Source: Bacteroides faecichinchillae JCM 17102
GTDB taxonomy: Bacteria; Bacteroidota; Bacteroidia; Bacteroidales; Bacteroidaceae
DNA: 64,000 nt
Assembly (NCBI RefSeq): GCF_000614145.1
Contig: NZ_BAKK01000005.1
Location: 1 to 64,000 of the forward strand
Direction of reading: 5' to 3'
Part shown: piece after piece, positions 50,320 to 60,874 of the stretch
Layout of the letters: each line of letters opens with the position of its first letter
Position numbering within the stretch: the first letter of the stretch is position 1
Program-made: the position numbers and the translations under genes
Notes under the pieces: generated by a model
Databases searched by the model: none
Told to the model about the DNA's origin: nothing
The model's input: only the letters and a program-made list of their open reading frames with translations

Positions 50320-50930
50320 GAAGCACCTCCTTTCCGGATCTCCTCTTGCAAAGTTTGCATTATACAGAAAAGTTGCTCCGTTGCTTCAAAATTTCCATAA
50401 CGAACCCGCAGAAAATGATTTGTCAGTTCACGAAAGGCAGGCATTCGTACTTCGCTATTATATTGAGTAGCTGTTTTATACGGTTGCCAATCAATACGTT
50501 TGGCATCACTCAAGTACTTTAATGTCTGTAAATAAAGCAAACGTATAGCTTCCCGATAATCACTACGCGCAAGTGCGTCAGCAATTCCTTCCGGGAAATC
50601 AACTCCATAAATTGTATCCTCTTCTATAGTATATGGTAAAGCACTTTTAGGCGAACGCATAAAAAATCCGGGGCGTTTCCGGTAAACAAACCAGATAATC
50701 AGAAGCAAAATAACAATAGCAATACATATTAAAATCAACTCTGAATATTGCTCCGAAAAGCGGCCACCAAATATCTTACGTAATAATTCCCCAAACCGCT
50801 GGTTAATCCATTCAAAGAAATTAATCTCCGGAGTAATCAACTCACGATTATAGTCATAGGCAGGATCAGATTGCCAGACAGCAATCTGTGCCGTATCACA
50901 AACCAACGTATCTATAGAGGAAGTTATCAT
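50316..50930 (-). CDS. DUF4129 domain membrane protein
   Basis: A ~204-residue protein. One membrane helix (LILICIAIVILLLIIWFVY) lies near residue 85. The C-terminal DUF4129 region contains SDYREAIRLLYLQTLKYL and TNHFLRVRYGNFEAT, the helical repeat typical of the family. I prefer the ATG at 50930 to a TTG three codons earlier. It is part of the MoxR/DUF58/DUF4350 operon. Confidence 0.8.
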   Translation of the reverse strand: MITSSIDTLVCDTAQIAVWQSDPAYDYNRELITPEINFFEWINQRFGELLRKIFGGRFSEQYSELILICIAIVILLLIIWFVYRKRPGFFMRSPKSALPYTIEEDTIYGVDFPEGIADALARSDYREAIRLLYLQTLKYLSDAKRIDWQPYKTATQYNSEVRMPAFRELTNHFLRVRYGNFEATEQLFCIMQTLQEEIRKGGAS

Positions 50931-50948
50931 CCAGTTCAAATTCCGGTT

Positions 50949-51884
50949 TTAAAGTTTATCAAAATTATCAATATCATTTTCCACAGTCACACTATCTACA
51001 ACTTCCGATGCATGACCATATTGATAAGCCAATCCGATCAAAGTAAATATCATTGAAAGATATGCACCGAATGCCTGAATAATGCCCAACAAATAAAGCA
51101 AAAAACTATATCCCACTGATACAGTTGCCGTACTTCCTGTATCACTCATTGCAAAAAAGTACTTTATTACTGTAGCCACATACCAAGGACCCATAGTCAC
51201 TCCTTGTAACACACTACCAATAATTCCCATTATAATAGAAATTAAAAATATGCCTCCCCATGTTGCAAATCCCAATCGAAAAGTTTTTCCCAATGCTGCC
51301 ATTATTGTAATATCTTCAAATAGATAAATAGGAGCAAATAACGCGAGTGGTACAGAAAAAGCAATCAAAAGTGGAATAGTAAGGGCCAATGTATACATCG
51401 ACAAATACATTAAGACACCTATCGGAATCATCGCTAACACAACTAATACAGTACTTACAACCATTAACAGCAACATGCGACCAATATTACGGAGCAACAA
51501 AGGCTTTAATTCTCTCAACGTAACACCTTGCAACCCTCCTTCACGCTCATTATAAGTACGTATTAATGTATACACTAGCGAAGATAGCATAGCTGTCCCA
51601 ATCAAATACAGCAACATATACAACGCATAGTATGTCATAAACCCGGCCAGCATTCCTAAATCAGAATTTGCCACAGCACTATTGGCAAGAGTAGTCATTG
51701 TCATAGCCCCGCCCATAAGCCCGTTTAAACTTAATGCCTGTATAAGACACAACGGTAAAATCAAATAAGTAGTTAACTTCAACAGCGGTTTCCAATTTTC
51801 TTTTATAAAATCAAAAGCTGCGTTCAACTTCTCGCCAAAAGGACGTTTAACATACAGTGCAATTTTAGGTTTCTGTAATTCCAT
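50949..51884 (-). CDS. polytopic membrane protein of the MoxR cluster
   Basis: A 311-residue protein with six or more predicted membrane helices (LTTYLILPLCLIQAL, LLLMVVSTVLVVLAMIPIGVLMYL, IFLISIIMGIIGSVLQG and others). I do not recognise a specific domain beyond this. Its start overlaps the end of the SpoIIM-like gene by 20 bases, so it is co-translated with it and belongs to the same envelope-related operon. Confidence 0.7.
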   Translation of the reverse strand: MELQKPKIALYVKRPFGEKLNAAFDFIKENWKPLLKLTTYLILPLCLIQALSLNGLMGGAMTMTTLANSAVANSDLGMLAGFMTYYALYMLLYLIGTAMLSSLVYTLIRTYNEREGGLQGVTLRELKPLLLRNIGRMLLLMVVSTVLVVLAMIPIGVLMYLSMYTLALTIPLLIAFSVPLALFAPIYLFEDITIMAALGKTFRLGFATWGGIFLISIIMGIIGSVLQGVTMGPWYVATVIKYFFAMSDTGSTATVSVGYSFLLYLLGIIQAFGAYLSMIFTLIGLAYQYGHASEVVDSVTVENDIDNFDKL

Positions 51885-52827
51885 TTTTTTTCCTATTAGG
51901 TAAATAAATATAGTAGAAAATAATAAAAGCCAACGATGATAAGATCAATCCAAGCCGTAAAAAGTCAGGAATATCTGTATGACGGGTGACAAACCCCTCT
52001 ATAAATCCCGCTAAAATGAATACAGGTATCGTACCCACTATAATCTTCAATCCTCTTTTTGCTCCCCGACGGAATGATTCTAATCTAGAATATGTTCCTG
52101 GAAATAGCCAGCCATTACCTAAAGCTATTCCTGCAGCACCGGCTACAATAATCGCCCATAGCTCAAGCGTGCCATGCAAAAAGATTGCCAGAGAAGATTC
52201 CCAAAGCAAATCATGCTGATAAAAGAATGCTTGAAAAGCACCTACCATAATCCCGTTCCTCAAAAGGATATATCCTGTACCGAAACTAGTTAATAATCCC
52301 ATTGCAAAACAATGAAAAGATACCATTATGTTATTTAATGTAATACCTAGAAACATAGGAATTTCGGAAGAGCCGTCATATACAGCCATCGGCTCTCCAT
52401 TCGCTATATTGTTCAAAGTCATATCTACGTACCGATCTCCTAAAATCAATCTAACGAAATCCGAATCATTCACAGATGACAACACACCAATGAATACACT
52501 TACCATGAAAACACAAAAGGAGATCAATAATTCACGACGAGCATCATACATTGTTTGTGGAACCTCACGAGTCCAAAAAGTGATAATCCGCGTCCATTTC
52601 TCACGCTTATTCCGATAGATCTCGTTATGCAACGAAGAAGCAAGATTATTCAGATAGATTGTAATACGGGAGTTAGGAAAATGGGTTTGAGCAAATGCCA
52701 GATCAGCAGTCAGATCCGAATAAACATCGGCAAGTTGATCAGGGGACAAACGTTTAGCCTGTTCCACTACCTTCTCGGTATCTTTCCATTTATCAATATT
52801 CTGACGGATAAACGTTACTTCCTTCAT
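51865..52827 (-). CDS. SpoIIM-family (stage II sporulation protein M-like) membrane protein
   Basis: A ~320-residue protein from the ATG at 52827 (MKEVTFIRQNIDKWKD). It begins with a cytoplasmic helical region, then a SpoIIM domain with several membrane helices (LISFCVFMVSVFIGVL, FHCFAMGLLTSFGTGYILL, IFLHGTLELWAIIVAGAAGIALG). The organism is not a spore former; such genes in Bacteroidetes sit next to RDD and MoxR/DUF58 genes, as here. Role unknown. Confidence 0.8.
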   Translation of the reverse strand: MKEVTFIRQNIDKWKDTEKVVEQAKRLSPDQLADVYSDLTADLAFAQTHFPNSRITIYLNNLASSLHNEIYRNKREKWTRIITFWTREVPQTMYDARRELLISFCVFMVSVFIGVLSSVNDSDFVRLILGDRYVDMTLNNIANGEPMAVYDGSSEIPMFLGITLNNIMVSFHCFAMGLLTSFGTGYILLRNGIMVGAFQAFFYQHDLLWESSLAIFLHGTLELWAIIVAGAAGIALGNGWLFPGTYSRLESFRRGAKRGLKIIVGTIPVFILAGFIEGFVTRHTDIPDFLRLGLILSSLAFIIFYYIYLPNRKKNGITET

Positions 52828-52870
52828 GCCTTTCACGAGTGTTCGGATAAGATTTGTCCGAAACCGAAAG

Positions 52871-52878
52871 CAAAAGTA
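52871..52878 (-). promoter_or_regulatory. -7 box for the SpoIIM-MoxR operon
   Basis: Minus strand TACTTTTG, 43 bases before the SpoIIM ATG and only 12 bases from the divergent RDD box. Confidence 0.5.
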
Positions 52879-52890
52879 AGAGAATTTTAA

Positions 52891-52898
52891 TATATTTG
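52891..52898 (+). promoter_or_regulatory. -7 box for the RDD gene
   Basis: TATATTTG, 30 bases before the ATG at 52929, back to back with the divergent promoter. Confidence 0.5.
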
Positions 52899-52928
52899 CA
52901 ACGGAACCATAAAAATGTTTAATCAAAA

Positions 52929-53654
52929 ATGGCAGAATCTACAATTATCACCGGACAATTCGTTCGTATCAGCCAAACGCCCGCCAGTATAGGTGAACGT
53001 TTCATAGCATTTCTCATCGATTATATTTTGATTGTAATCTATTTGATGTCTACCATTACTCTTTTACTCAATTTTTATACCCCACGAGATTTCAACGCTG
53101 TTATATATACGTTCCTCATTATCCTTCCAGTACTTTTTTACTCTTTTCTTTGTGAAACATTCAATCAAGGACAGAGTTTCGGAAAAAAGTTAATGAATAT
53201 CCGCGTCGTAAAAATAGATGGTTCTACTCCCGGTATTAGTTCCTATTTACTTCGTTGGTTGTTGTTTCCCATCGATGTTCCTTTGACCGGAGGTTTAGGA
53301 GTCTTATCTGTCATATTGACCAAGAACAATCAACGTTTAGGAGATCTTGCTGCAGGAACTATGATAATTAAGGAGAAAAACTACCGGAAAATACATGTCA
53401 GCCTGGATGAGTTTGATTATCTGACAAAAGATTATCATCCTGTTTATCCGCAATCTGCTGACTTATCATTGGAACAGGTCAATGTAATTACTCGCACATT
53501 GGAATCAAACAAAAAAGATCGTGAACGCCGTATCATGATGTTGGCAAAGAAATTACAAGAGCTTTTGTCTCTCACCCCTTTAGATTCCAATGGAGAACGT
53601 TTCTTACAAACTGTTCTTAGAGATTATCAATATTATGCTCTAGAAGAGATTTAA
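52929..53654 (+). CDS. RDD family membrane protein
   Basis: A 241-residue protein with the RDD domain in the first ~150 residues: SIGERFIAFLIDYILIVIYL (the Arg-Asp signature), GQSFGKKLMNIRVVKIDG and LGDLAAGTMII, with three membrane helices. The last ~90 residues are cytoplasmic and helical. It is divergent from the SpoIIM/MoxR operon and shares its promoter region, suggesting a joint role in the envelope. Confidence 0.88.
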   Translation: MAESTIITGQFVRISQTPASIGERFIAFLIDYILIVIYLMSTITLLLNFYTPRDFNAVIYTFLIILPVLFYSFLCETFNQGQSFGKKLMNIRVVKIDGSTPGISSYLLRWLLFPIDVPLTGGLGVLSVILTKNNQRLGDLAAGTMIIKEKNYRKIHVSLDEFDYLTKDYHPVYPQSADLSLEQVNVITRTLESNKKDRERRIMMLAKKLQELLSLTPLDSNGERFLQTVLRDYQYYALEEI

Positions 53655-53796
53655 GTACACAAAAGCAACAAACTATTCCTATCCTTTAAAATACCTTCTG
53701 GAGCGTTCGTTTCAGCGTTGTGATTTGCTTTCAAATTAGTATCTTTACATCGTTAGAAACAACTGATAAACTAGTAGGAACAAATATCTTAATGTT

Positions 53797-53842
53797 GAAG
53801 TGAACCCCGAAAGTTTTTTGTCCAACTTTCGGGGTTCACTTC
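53797..53842. terminator. long perfect hairpin between convergent genes
   Basis: A 19-base perfect stem (53797-53815 with 53824-53842) around an 8-base loop, in the gap between the RDD gene and the acidic-protein gene. It lacks a clear T tract and may end transcripts from both sides. Confidence 0.6.
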
Positions 53843-53890
53843 AAGAAGGCACACCTTCCATTTAATCTTTATCTACACGGAATAGACTTT

Positions 53891-54226
53891 TTAGTCTTCC
53901 TCCTCCAGAGAGTCAGTATACTCCATTTCCCCCTGAACCACAAAAAGAATTTCTTCAGGATCAAACTCACCCATTTCGTCCTTTTTGGCTTCTTTCACGA
54001 TATACTCAACGATAGCATCCAAGTCTATCTCAACGTAGCCGTCTGCATCAGGTTGAGCATCAAGGATACCACTTTCTGAATAGTATTCATCAATTAAATC
54101 GAGAAAATAGTAAAGCTCATCGTCCGAGAACTTCTCTTTCAGTTCTTGAGGCAGATAATTCCTGATGTATTCGATGGTCTTTTCGTCATCAACATCCTCA
54201 AATAAAAATTCGTCTTCCACTCCCAT
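53891..54226 (-). CDS. small acidic protein of unknown function
   Basis: A 111-residue, strongly acidic, soluble protein (FLFEDVDDEKTIEYIRNYL, LKEKFSDDELYYFLDLIDEYY). No membrane helix or signal. I do not recognise a characterised domain; it appears to be a conserved Bacteroides protein. It lies 49 bases downstream of the thioredoxin gene on the same strand. Confidence 0.75.
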   Translation of the reverse strand: MGVEDEFLFEDVDDEKTIEYIRNYLPQELKEKFSDDELYYFLDLIDEYYSESGILDAQPDADGYVEIDLDAIVEYIVKEAKKDEMGEFDPEEILFVVQGEMEYTDSLEEED

Positions 54227-54275
54227 GATTTTTAAGTGTTAAGTGATACATTTATAAGTATAATGAAAACTTCCT

Positions 54276-54590
54276 TTACAGAAGTTTCTTCACTTTCTCC
54301 ACAAATACCGGTTTGCCGACAGCACCTACCTGCTTATCAACAACTTCACCATTCCTAAAAAACAGAACAGTTGGGATGTTACGGATACCGTATTCAGCAG
54401 CCACATCACTATTTTCATCTACATCACATTTGCCGATGAGTACCTGCCCTTCAAATTCGGTTGCCAATTCCTCTATGATAGGAGCTACCATTTTACAAGG
54501 GCCACACCAAGGAGCCCAAAAATCTACTACAACCGGCTTACCTTCTGCAATAAGCTCTTTATAGTTGCTATCTGTAATTTCTAAAGCCAT
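54276..54590 (-). CDS. trxA: thioredoxin
   Basis: A 104-residue cytoplasmic thioredoxin with the WAPWCGPCKMVAP active site, the buried Asp in VVVDFW, and the cis-proline loop RNIPTVLFF. It is the general disulfide reductant fed by thioredoxin reductase. Its promoter box is at 54644-54651, and dnaE is upstream on the same strand. Confidence 0.95.
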   Translation of the reverse strand: MALEITDSNYKELIAEGKPVVVDFWAPWCGPCKMVAPIIEELATEFEGQVLIGKCDVDENSDVAAEYGIRNIPTVLFFRNGEVVDKQVGAVGKPVFVEKVKKLL

Positions 54591-54643
54591 TTTGTTTAAA
54601 TATTAAGTGTTAATTATAAATGATTTCTAATTGATTTCCGCTA

Positions 54644-54651
54644 CAAATATA
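54644..54651 (-). promoter_or_regulatory. -7 box for trxA
   Basis: Minus strand TATATTTG, 53 bases before the trxA start, just past the dnaE stop. Confidence 0.5.
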
Positions 54652-54652
54652 A

Positions 54653-57600
54653 TCAATTTATATGGAAAGCTAGTTCAGGACGCTCTTTTAAATAAGTTAT
54701 TAAATCTCGACCGACCGAAAGTTTTATAGGACGAGAGATTAAATCAACCGACATACGATTAGCATCAGAATCATCCGTAACTTTAAAATAAAGTTCCGTT
54801 TTACCGGGATGTTCCTTTGTTAATGTAGCCAATTCTGTTACTAATCCCGAATTGAGTATTGATAAAGGAATTAATATAGTAATTTTCTGTATCAACTCTT
54901 CTTTTACGTCCGGCAACAGTTCCATAGAGGTTATTTTTATCTCTAATTCATCCTGTCGCCATTGCTTAGGCTGGCAACGAGCTTTGATATACAGGAATGT
55001 TCCTTCATTTAGATATCCCTGATAAGTCACCCAATCATTTCCCCAAAATGGCAACTCGGCAGATCCGGAATAATCTTCAATCTTGGCAATACCATACGGA
55101 TTGCCATTCTTGCTAACCCCTCTTCGCACACTGGTTACAATACCTCCCATTGTTATCTCACGTCCTGCTAAAGCTGCTTTATCATCCAAGTCGGCCATGC
55201 GTGTATTACAAACATGTTCCAGAACAATAGAAAATTCATCCAACGGATGAGCCGAAAGATAGATACCAACCAAATCACGTTCACGATTCAAGCGGTCAAG
55301 ATCACTCCAACGCTCCACATCTTGAGGGATTTCAGGAGTAGCCACATCAATCACATTTTCACCACCAAAAAGAGAATTGACAGCTGCTGATTTATCCGCC
55401 TGATATCGGTTACCATAGCGCATTAATGTTTCCAAGAACACTTCACCCTTTGAATTAACAGCAAAATACTGTTCACGTTTTAACTCCGGGAAACTGTCAA
55501 AACCTCCGGCAAGTGCCAGGCATTCCATATTTTTCTTATTACAAGCATTCAGATTGACACGTTGCACAAAATCAAAGATACCTGTGAAAGGCCCGTTCTT
55601 CTCGCGCTCCTCCATTATACTTTGTACGGCAGCTTCACCTACGCCTTTCACTGCTCCCAATCCGAAACGGATATTACCATCATGGTTTACCGTAAACTTA
55701 AGGTTACTCTCATTCACATCCGGTCCCAGTGTCTGAATCCCCATTGCCTTACATTCGTCCATCAACTTAGTGATATCGGTAATATTCGACAAACTTCGGC
55801 TCATCACAGCCGCCATATATTCCGGTGGGAAGTTTGCTTTCAGATAGGCAGTCTGATAAGCACCCACGAATAACAAGTAGCATGTGATTTATTGAAAGCG
55901 TAAGAAGCAAATTTTTCCCAGTCAGTCCAGATTTTCTCAAGTACTTTCGGATCGTGACCGTTCTTTCGACCACCTTCGATAAACTTTGGTTTCATGTGAT
56001 CCAGTTTATCACGCAGCTTCTTACCCATCGCTTTACGAAGTGCATCCGATTCACCACGAGTGAAGTCAGCCAACAGACGTGACAAAAGCATCACCTGTTC
56101 TTGATAAACAGTAATACCATACGTATCTTTCAAGTACTTCTCCATCACCGGAATATCATATTCGATCGGCTTACGACCATGTTTACGGTCAATAAAATCA
56201 GGAATATAATCCATCGGTCCGGGACGATAGAGAGCATTCATGGCAATCAAGTCCTCAAAAGTAGAAGGCTGTAACTCACGTAGGTATTTCTGCATACCGG
56301 CAGATTCAAACTGGAAAGTACCAATAGTACGTCCGTCACTATATAGCTTATAAGTAGCAGGATCTGTAATATCTATCTGGTCTACATCAATCTCCAAGCT
56401 ACGACTCAAACGGATGTTTTCGACTGCCTCCTTTATAATAGAGAGAGTCTTCAATCCGAGAAAGTCCATCTTAATCAATCCCGTATCCTCAATGACTGAA
56501 CCTTCATATTGAGTAACCAGCATCTTCTCTCCCGTTTCCTTATCGTCCGCTGTACTCACAGGTACCCAGTCGGTGATATCATCACGACAAATAATTGTAC
56601 CACAGGCATGTACACCTGTACCACGCACGTTTCCTTCGAGCATTTTAGCATACTTAATCGTATCCCGCACCAAAGGATCAGAAGACGCTTCAGCAGCCTG
56701 TAATTCCGGAACATATTCAATAGCATTCCGTAGATTCAGTTTCTTATCGGGAATTTTATCCGGGACGAGCTTTGCCAAACGATCAGATTCAGAAAGAGGC
56801 AACTTTTGTACACGAGCAACATCTTTGATTGCCAGCTTGGTTGCCATCGTACCATAAGTAATAATATGAGCTACTTTCTCCTGACCATACTTATTAGTCA
56901 CCCAACGAAGCACCTCACCACGACCATCATCATCGAAATCGACATCAATATCAGGCAATGAGATACGGTCCGGATTCAAAAAACGCTCAAACAGCAAATC
57001 ATACTGGATAGGGTCGATCTTTGTAATCCCCAGACAGTATGCAACAGCCGAACCGGCAGCCGAACCACGTCCTGGTCCTACCGATACCCCCAATTCCTTA
57101 CGGGCAGCATTGATAAAGTCCTGCACAATCAAGAAGTACCCCGGGAAACCCATCGTCTTCATAATATACAACTCAAAGTTCATACGCTCTTTGACTTCAT
57201 CCGATAGAGGCTCACCATATATTTTTTTGGCTCCGTCAAAAGCCAACTTGGCCAGATAATCGCCTTCCAATTTGATACGATACAATTTATCATACCCTCC
57301 TAGACGCTTGATTTTTGCCACCGCATCCTCCTCACTCAAAACTACATTTCCATGTTCATCCTGAGTAAATTCATCAAAAAGATCTTTTTCCGTAAATTTC
57401 TTCCGATATTCCTCTTCCGTTCCAAAATCTTCGGGAATGGCAAAAGTAGGCATAATAGGAGCATGATCAATAGAATATATCTCTACTTTGTCCAAAATCT
57501 CCAGTGTATTACTTAAAGCTTCGGGTACATCTGCAAAGAGTTCATTCATTTCCTCACGGGTCTTCATCCACTCCTGTTTAGTATATAACATACGGGACGG

Positions 57601-58457
57601 ATCATCCAAATCCTTACCTGTACTCAAACAGATCAATCGGTCATGTGCTTCGGCATTTTCTTCATCTACGAAATGAACGTCATTAGTGCATATCAACTTA
57701 ATGTTGAACTTCTGTGCATATTCCTGCAAGTACTTGTTTACTTTTACCTGTAACGGGTAACATTCGTGATTAGCACGAGGAACCGTTGCCTGATGGCGCT
57801 GCATCTCCAAATAAAAATCATCGCCAAACAGATTCTTATACCATTGGATTGCTTCTTCTGCTTCAGCAAACTGATCATTAGTAATCCGTTTGGGTATCTC
57901 TCCACCCAGGCAAGCCGAGCATACGATCAAACCTTCGTGATACTTTTCCAACTCACTACGGTCAGTACGTGGACGCATATAGTATCCACGTGTCCACGCG
58001 TGCGATACTAATTTAATAAGATTATGATAACCTTTCTCATTCTTGGCCAACACAATCAAGTGATAGCCACTTTGATCGGGTTTGCCCTCTTTCAGTTCCA
58101 TTGTACGGCGTGCAACATACATCTCACAACCGATTATCGCTTGAAAATCTTATTCTCCGCCTCTACTATTTTAGCTTTGCAAGCAGCAATCTCTGCCTCT
58201 TTATCTTCGCACTCTACCGTACCTGCTTCAATTCCTGCAATTTTCTTTTTCAGATCCTTGATTTCTCCTTTCGGACCACTGTTTTTCTTATTGACGTAAT
58301 TCGTAAATTCCTTGATACCGAACATATTTCCATGATCGGTCACGGCAATACCTTTCATTCCATTTTGCATGGCTTTATCAACTAGACGAGCCACGCTAGC
58401 TTGACCATCCAAAAGAGAATATTGCGTATGGACGTGTAAATGAACGAAATCCTGCAT
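54653..58457 (-). CDS. dnaE: DNA polymerase III alpha subunit (dnaE), frame broken twice
   Basis: The replicative polymerase catalytic subunit, about 1268 residues. The start is MQDFVHLHVHTQYSLLDG with the PHP domain histidines. A first frame break lies near 58139 (FK to PIIGCEMYVARRTM; one C missing) and a second near 55860 (SHATCYSWV to AYQTAYLK; one G missing). Between them are the polymerase signatures: GPGRGSAAGSAVAYCLGI and PDIDVDFDDDGRGEV (catalytic aspartates). The C-terminal part has the helix-hairpin-helix and OB fold (ITMGGIVTSVRRGVSKNGNPYG). Because this subunit is essential, the breaks are almost certainly sequence errors. Divergent from psd. Confidence 0.93.
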
Positions 58458-58510
58458 AATGATAAGTAGTTAAATTGAAGGCATAAAATTACTACCTCCC
58501 TTGTTATAAA

Positions 58511-58518
58511 CAAAAATA
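58511..58518 (-). promoter_or_regulatory. -7 box for dnaE
   Basis: Minus strand TATTTTTG, 53 bases ahead of the dnaE ATG. Confidence 0.45.
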
Positions 58519-58585
58519 ATCCTCAAAAAGTTATCAACACTTGCATTTCTATGCTCATTTACTTGCTGATTTTTTAAATTAAGTA

Positions 58586-58593
58586 TATTTTTG
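58586..58593 (+). promoter_or_regulatory. -7 box for psd
   Basis: TATTTTTG, 25 bases before the psd ATG at 58619. Confidence 0.45.
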
Positions 58594-58618
58594 CACACAA
58601 TATCATTAAACAGCATTC

Positions 58619-59305
58619 ATGGGCCGACTAAAGAAATTAAAAAAGATACGAATTCACCACGAAGGAACACATATATTATGGGCTAGCTTCTTGCTACTGC
58701 TATTAATTAATGCGGCTCTTTATTGGGGAATCGATTGCAAAATACCTTTTTACGTAATAGCAGTAGCCAGTATCACAGTTTATCTGCTGATGGTTAATTT
58801 CTTCCGCTGCCCCATCCGTTTATTCGGAAAAGATACAGAAAAAATAGTTGTTGCTCCTGCCGACGGTAAAATTGTCGTTATCGAAGAGGTAGAGGAAAAT
58901 GAGTATTTTCACGATCGCCGATTGATGATCTCCATTTTCATGAGTATCGTAAATGTACATGCCAACTGGTATCCAGTAGATGGTACCATTAAGAAGGTGG
59001 CACATCACAACGGTAACTTTATGAAAGCTTGGTTGCCAAAAGCCAGTACAGAGAATGAGCGTTCTACAGTAGTTATCGAAACCCCTGAAGGAGTGGAAAT
59101 ACTTACCCGCCAGATTGCCGGAGCCGTAGCACGTCGTATTGTTACCTATGCGGAAGTAGGTGAAGAATGCTACATTGACGAACACATGGGATTTATCAAA
59201 TTCGGTTCACGTGTAGATGTATATCTTCCTATCGGCACAGAAGTCTGTGTCAGCATGGGACAATTAACTACGGGTAACCAAACGGTTATTGCCAAACTTA
59301 AATAA
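58619..59305 (+). CDS. psd: phosphatidylserine decarboxylase
   Basis: A 228-residue enzyme of the short Psd type. It has two N-terminal membrane helices and then the catalytic domain with [33 protein letters not shown] and, near residue 198, [11 protein letters not shown]. The Gly-Ser there is the self-cleavage site that generates the pyruvoyl group. It converts phosphatidylserine to phosphatidylethanolamine. The pssA gene starts 10 bases after its stop, so substrate and product enzymes form an operon. Confidence 0.92.
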   Translation: MGRLKKLKKIRIHHEGTHILWASFLLLLLINAALYWGIDCKIPFYVIAVASITVYLLMVNFFRCPIRLFGKDTEKIVVAPADGKIVVIEEVEENEYFHDRRLMISIFMSIVNVHANWYPVDGTIKKVAHHNGNFMKAWLPKASTENERSTVVIETPEGVEILTRQIAGAVARRIVTYAEVGEECYIDEHMGFIKFGSRVDVYLPIGTEVCVSMGQLTTGNQTVIAKLK

Positions 59306-59315
59306 TCTGGTCAAA

Positions 59316-60023
59316 ATGACAAATGTTATTAAGAACAACATACCAAATACAGTAACCTGCCTAAACCTTTTCTCCGGCTGTATCGCTTGTATCATGGCTT
59401 TCAAAGCCCAATATGAGATGGCACTATTTTACATCATTTTAAGTGCTATTTTTGATTTTTTTGACGGTTTGCTGGCACGTGCTTTAAATGCTCATTCTGT
59501 AATTGGAAAAGACTTAGATTCTTTGGCTGACGACATTAGTTTTGGTGTGGCTCCTTCAATGATTATATTCTCTTTATTTAAAGAGATGTACTATCCAGCA
59601 AATATCAGTTTTATAGTAGCTTATCTGCCGTATACCGCTTTCCTGATTTCTGTTTTCTCAGCATTGCGTTTAGCTAAATTCAATAACGATACACGTCAGA
59701 CCAGTTCTTTTGTAGGTCTGCCTGTCCCCGCAAATGCTTTGTTCTGGGCTTCTCTAGTAGTAGGAGCACACGATTGGTTAGTTTCAGATAACTGCCATCC
59801 TGTCTATCTGTTGATTCTGGTTTGTCTGTTTTCGTGGTTACTTGTGTCAGAAATTCCGATGTTTTCTTTGAAGTTTAAGAATCTATCATGGAGCAGCAAT
59901 AAAATAAGTTTCATTTTTCTGATTGTATGTATTCCATTCCTCATTTTCCTAGGTATAAGTGGGTTTGCTGCAATCATCGTCTGGTACATTTTACTTTCAC
60001 TTTTTACAAGAAAAAGTAAATAA
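59316..60023 (+). CDS. pssA: CDP-diacylglycerol--serine O-phosphatidyltransferase
   Basis: About 235 residues from the ATG at 59316; an upstream TTG in frame lies inside psd and is rejected. A polytopic membrane protein with the CDP-alcohol phosphotransferase motif DFFDGLLARALNAHSVIGKD followed by LDSLADDISFG (D-G-x2-A-R-x8-G-x3-D-x3-D). It makes phosphatidylserine, the substrate of the upstream Psd. Confidence 0.92.
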   Translation: MTNVIKNNIPNTVTCLNLFSGCIACIMAFKAQYEMALFYIILSAIFDFFDGLLARALNAHSVIGKDLDSLADDISFGVAPSMIIFSLFKEMYYPANISFIVAYLPYTAFLISVFSALRLAKFNNDTRQTSSFVGLPVPANALFWASLVVGAHDWLVSDNCHPVYLLILVCLFSWLLVSEIPMFSLKFKNLSWSSNKISFIFLIVCIPFLIFLGISGFAAIIVWYILLSLFTRKSK

Positions 60024-60088
60024 ACAATCTCTTGGCACGTTTGTTGTACTATTAGTTTTAGCAAGTACAATATTAAAATCATAGCCCA

Positions 60089-60394
60089 ATGTATATAATT
60101 TTATTCTTCTTTATATTTCTAGGTGTTATTCTCTTATTTGGTCTCTCAATTGTTGGAGCCATTTTAAGAGCTATTTTCGGATTTGGACGAAGCTCTTCTT
60201 CTCGACCAAGACAAACCGGATATAGCAATAGTAGTCAGCAACAACGTTCCGGTTATAATTCTACCACAAATAATTCATCTGATAATACAGAAGAAGTCGT
60301 CTCAGAAAATAACAGGTCGCGTAAACATAAGAAAATATTCTCGAAGGATGAAGGAGAATATGTGGATTTCGAAGAAATAAAGGAGGATAAATAG
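60089..60394 (+). CDS. DUF4834 family small membrane protein
   Basis: A 101-residue protein with one N-terminal membrane helix (IILFFFIFLGVILLFGLSIVGAILRAIFGF), a Ser/Gln/Asn-rich low-complexity linker and a C-terminal HKKIFSKDEGEYVDFEEI motif that identifies DUF4834. Such proteins commonly follow pssA in Bacteroides. Function unknown. Confidence 0.82.
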   Translation: MYIILFFFIFLGVILLFGLSIVGAILRAIFGFGRSSSSRPRQTGYSNSSQQQRSGYNSTTNNSSDNTEEVVSENNRSRKHKKIFSKDEGEYVDFEEIKEDK

Positions 60395-60416
60395 TTATTT
60401 ATCCTCCTTTATTTTT
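60379..60416 (+). terminator. intrinsic terminator overlapping the DUF4834 stop
   Basis: 15-base arms AAAGGAGGATAAATA (60379-60393) and TATTTATCCTCCTTT (60396-60410) with a two-base gap (likely a slightly larger loop), followed by ATTTTT. The left arm contains the last codons of the gene. Confidence 0.7.
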
Positions 60417-60465
60417 CGACTATATTATTCCTTTCATTTTCGTTTAGATAAAAAGAAGTCTTTCA

Positions 60466-60870
60466 TTAATCCTGCACATTCATCCGCCAATATCCCTTCA
60501 CAACAACTGTTTTGGGATGCAACGCTTGAGCTGCATATTTCTGATAACCCCGTTTTTCATCTTCAGCACCGAAAACAAGTTTAGCAGTCTGTGCCCAGGC
60601 AATAGCTCCAGCACACATCACACAAGGCTCTACAGTAACATACAAGGTACATTCATTCAGATATTTGCCTCCCAATACATTCGCAGCAGCTGTAATCGCC
60701 TGCATTTCAGCATGAGCTGTTACATCATTCAAGGTTTCCGTAAGATTATGTGCACGTGCAATAACCCGCTCTTTACAGACAACTACCGCACCAACAGGAA
60801 CTTCTCCACGTTCACCTGCTTTGCGTGCCTCAATCAGGGCTTGTTTCATAAAATAGATATCATCCAGCAT
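60466..60870 (-). CDS. tadA: tRNA-specific adenosine deaminase / nucleoside deaminase
   Basis: A 134-residue zinc deaminase with HAEMQAI (zinc His and catalytic Glu) near residue 52 and PCVMCAGAIAWAQ (zinc cysteines) near 83, plus IPVGAVVV-like VPVGAVVVCKERVIARAHN. It converts A34 to inosine in tRNA-Arg. Some close homologues act on free guanine, so a role in guanine deamination cannot be excluded. It lies four bases after the upstream small gene. Confidence 0.85.
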   Translation of the reverse strand: MLDDIYFMKQALIEARKAGERGEVPVGAVVVCKERVIARAHNLTETLNDVTAHAEMQAITAAANVLGGKYLNECTLYVTVEPCVMCAGAIAWAQTAKLVFGAEDEKRGYQKYAAQALHPKTVVVKGYWRMNVQD

Positions 60871-60874
60871 AGTA

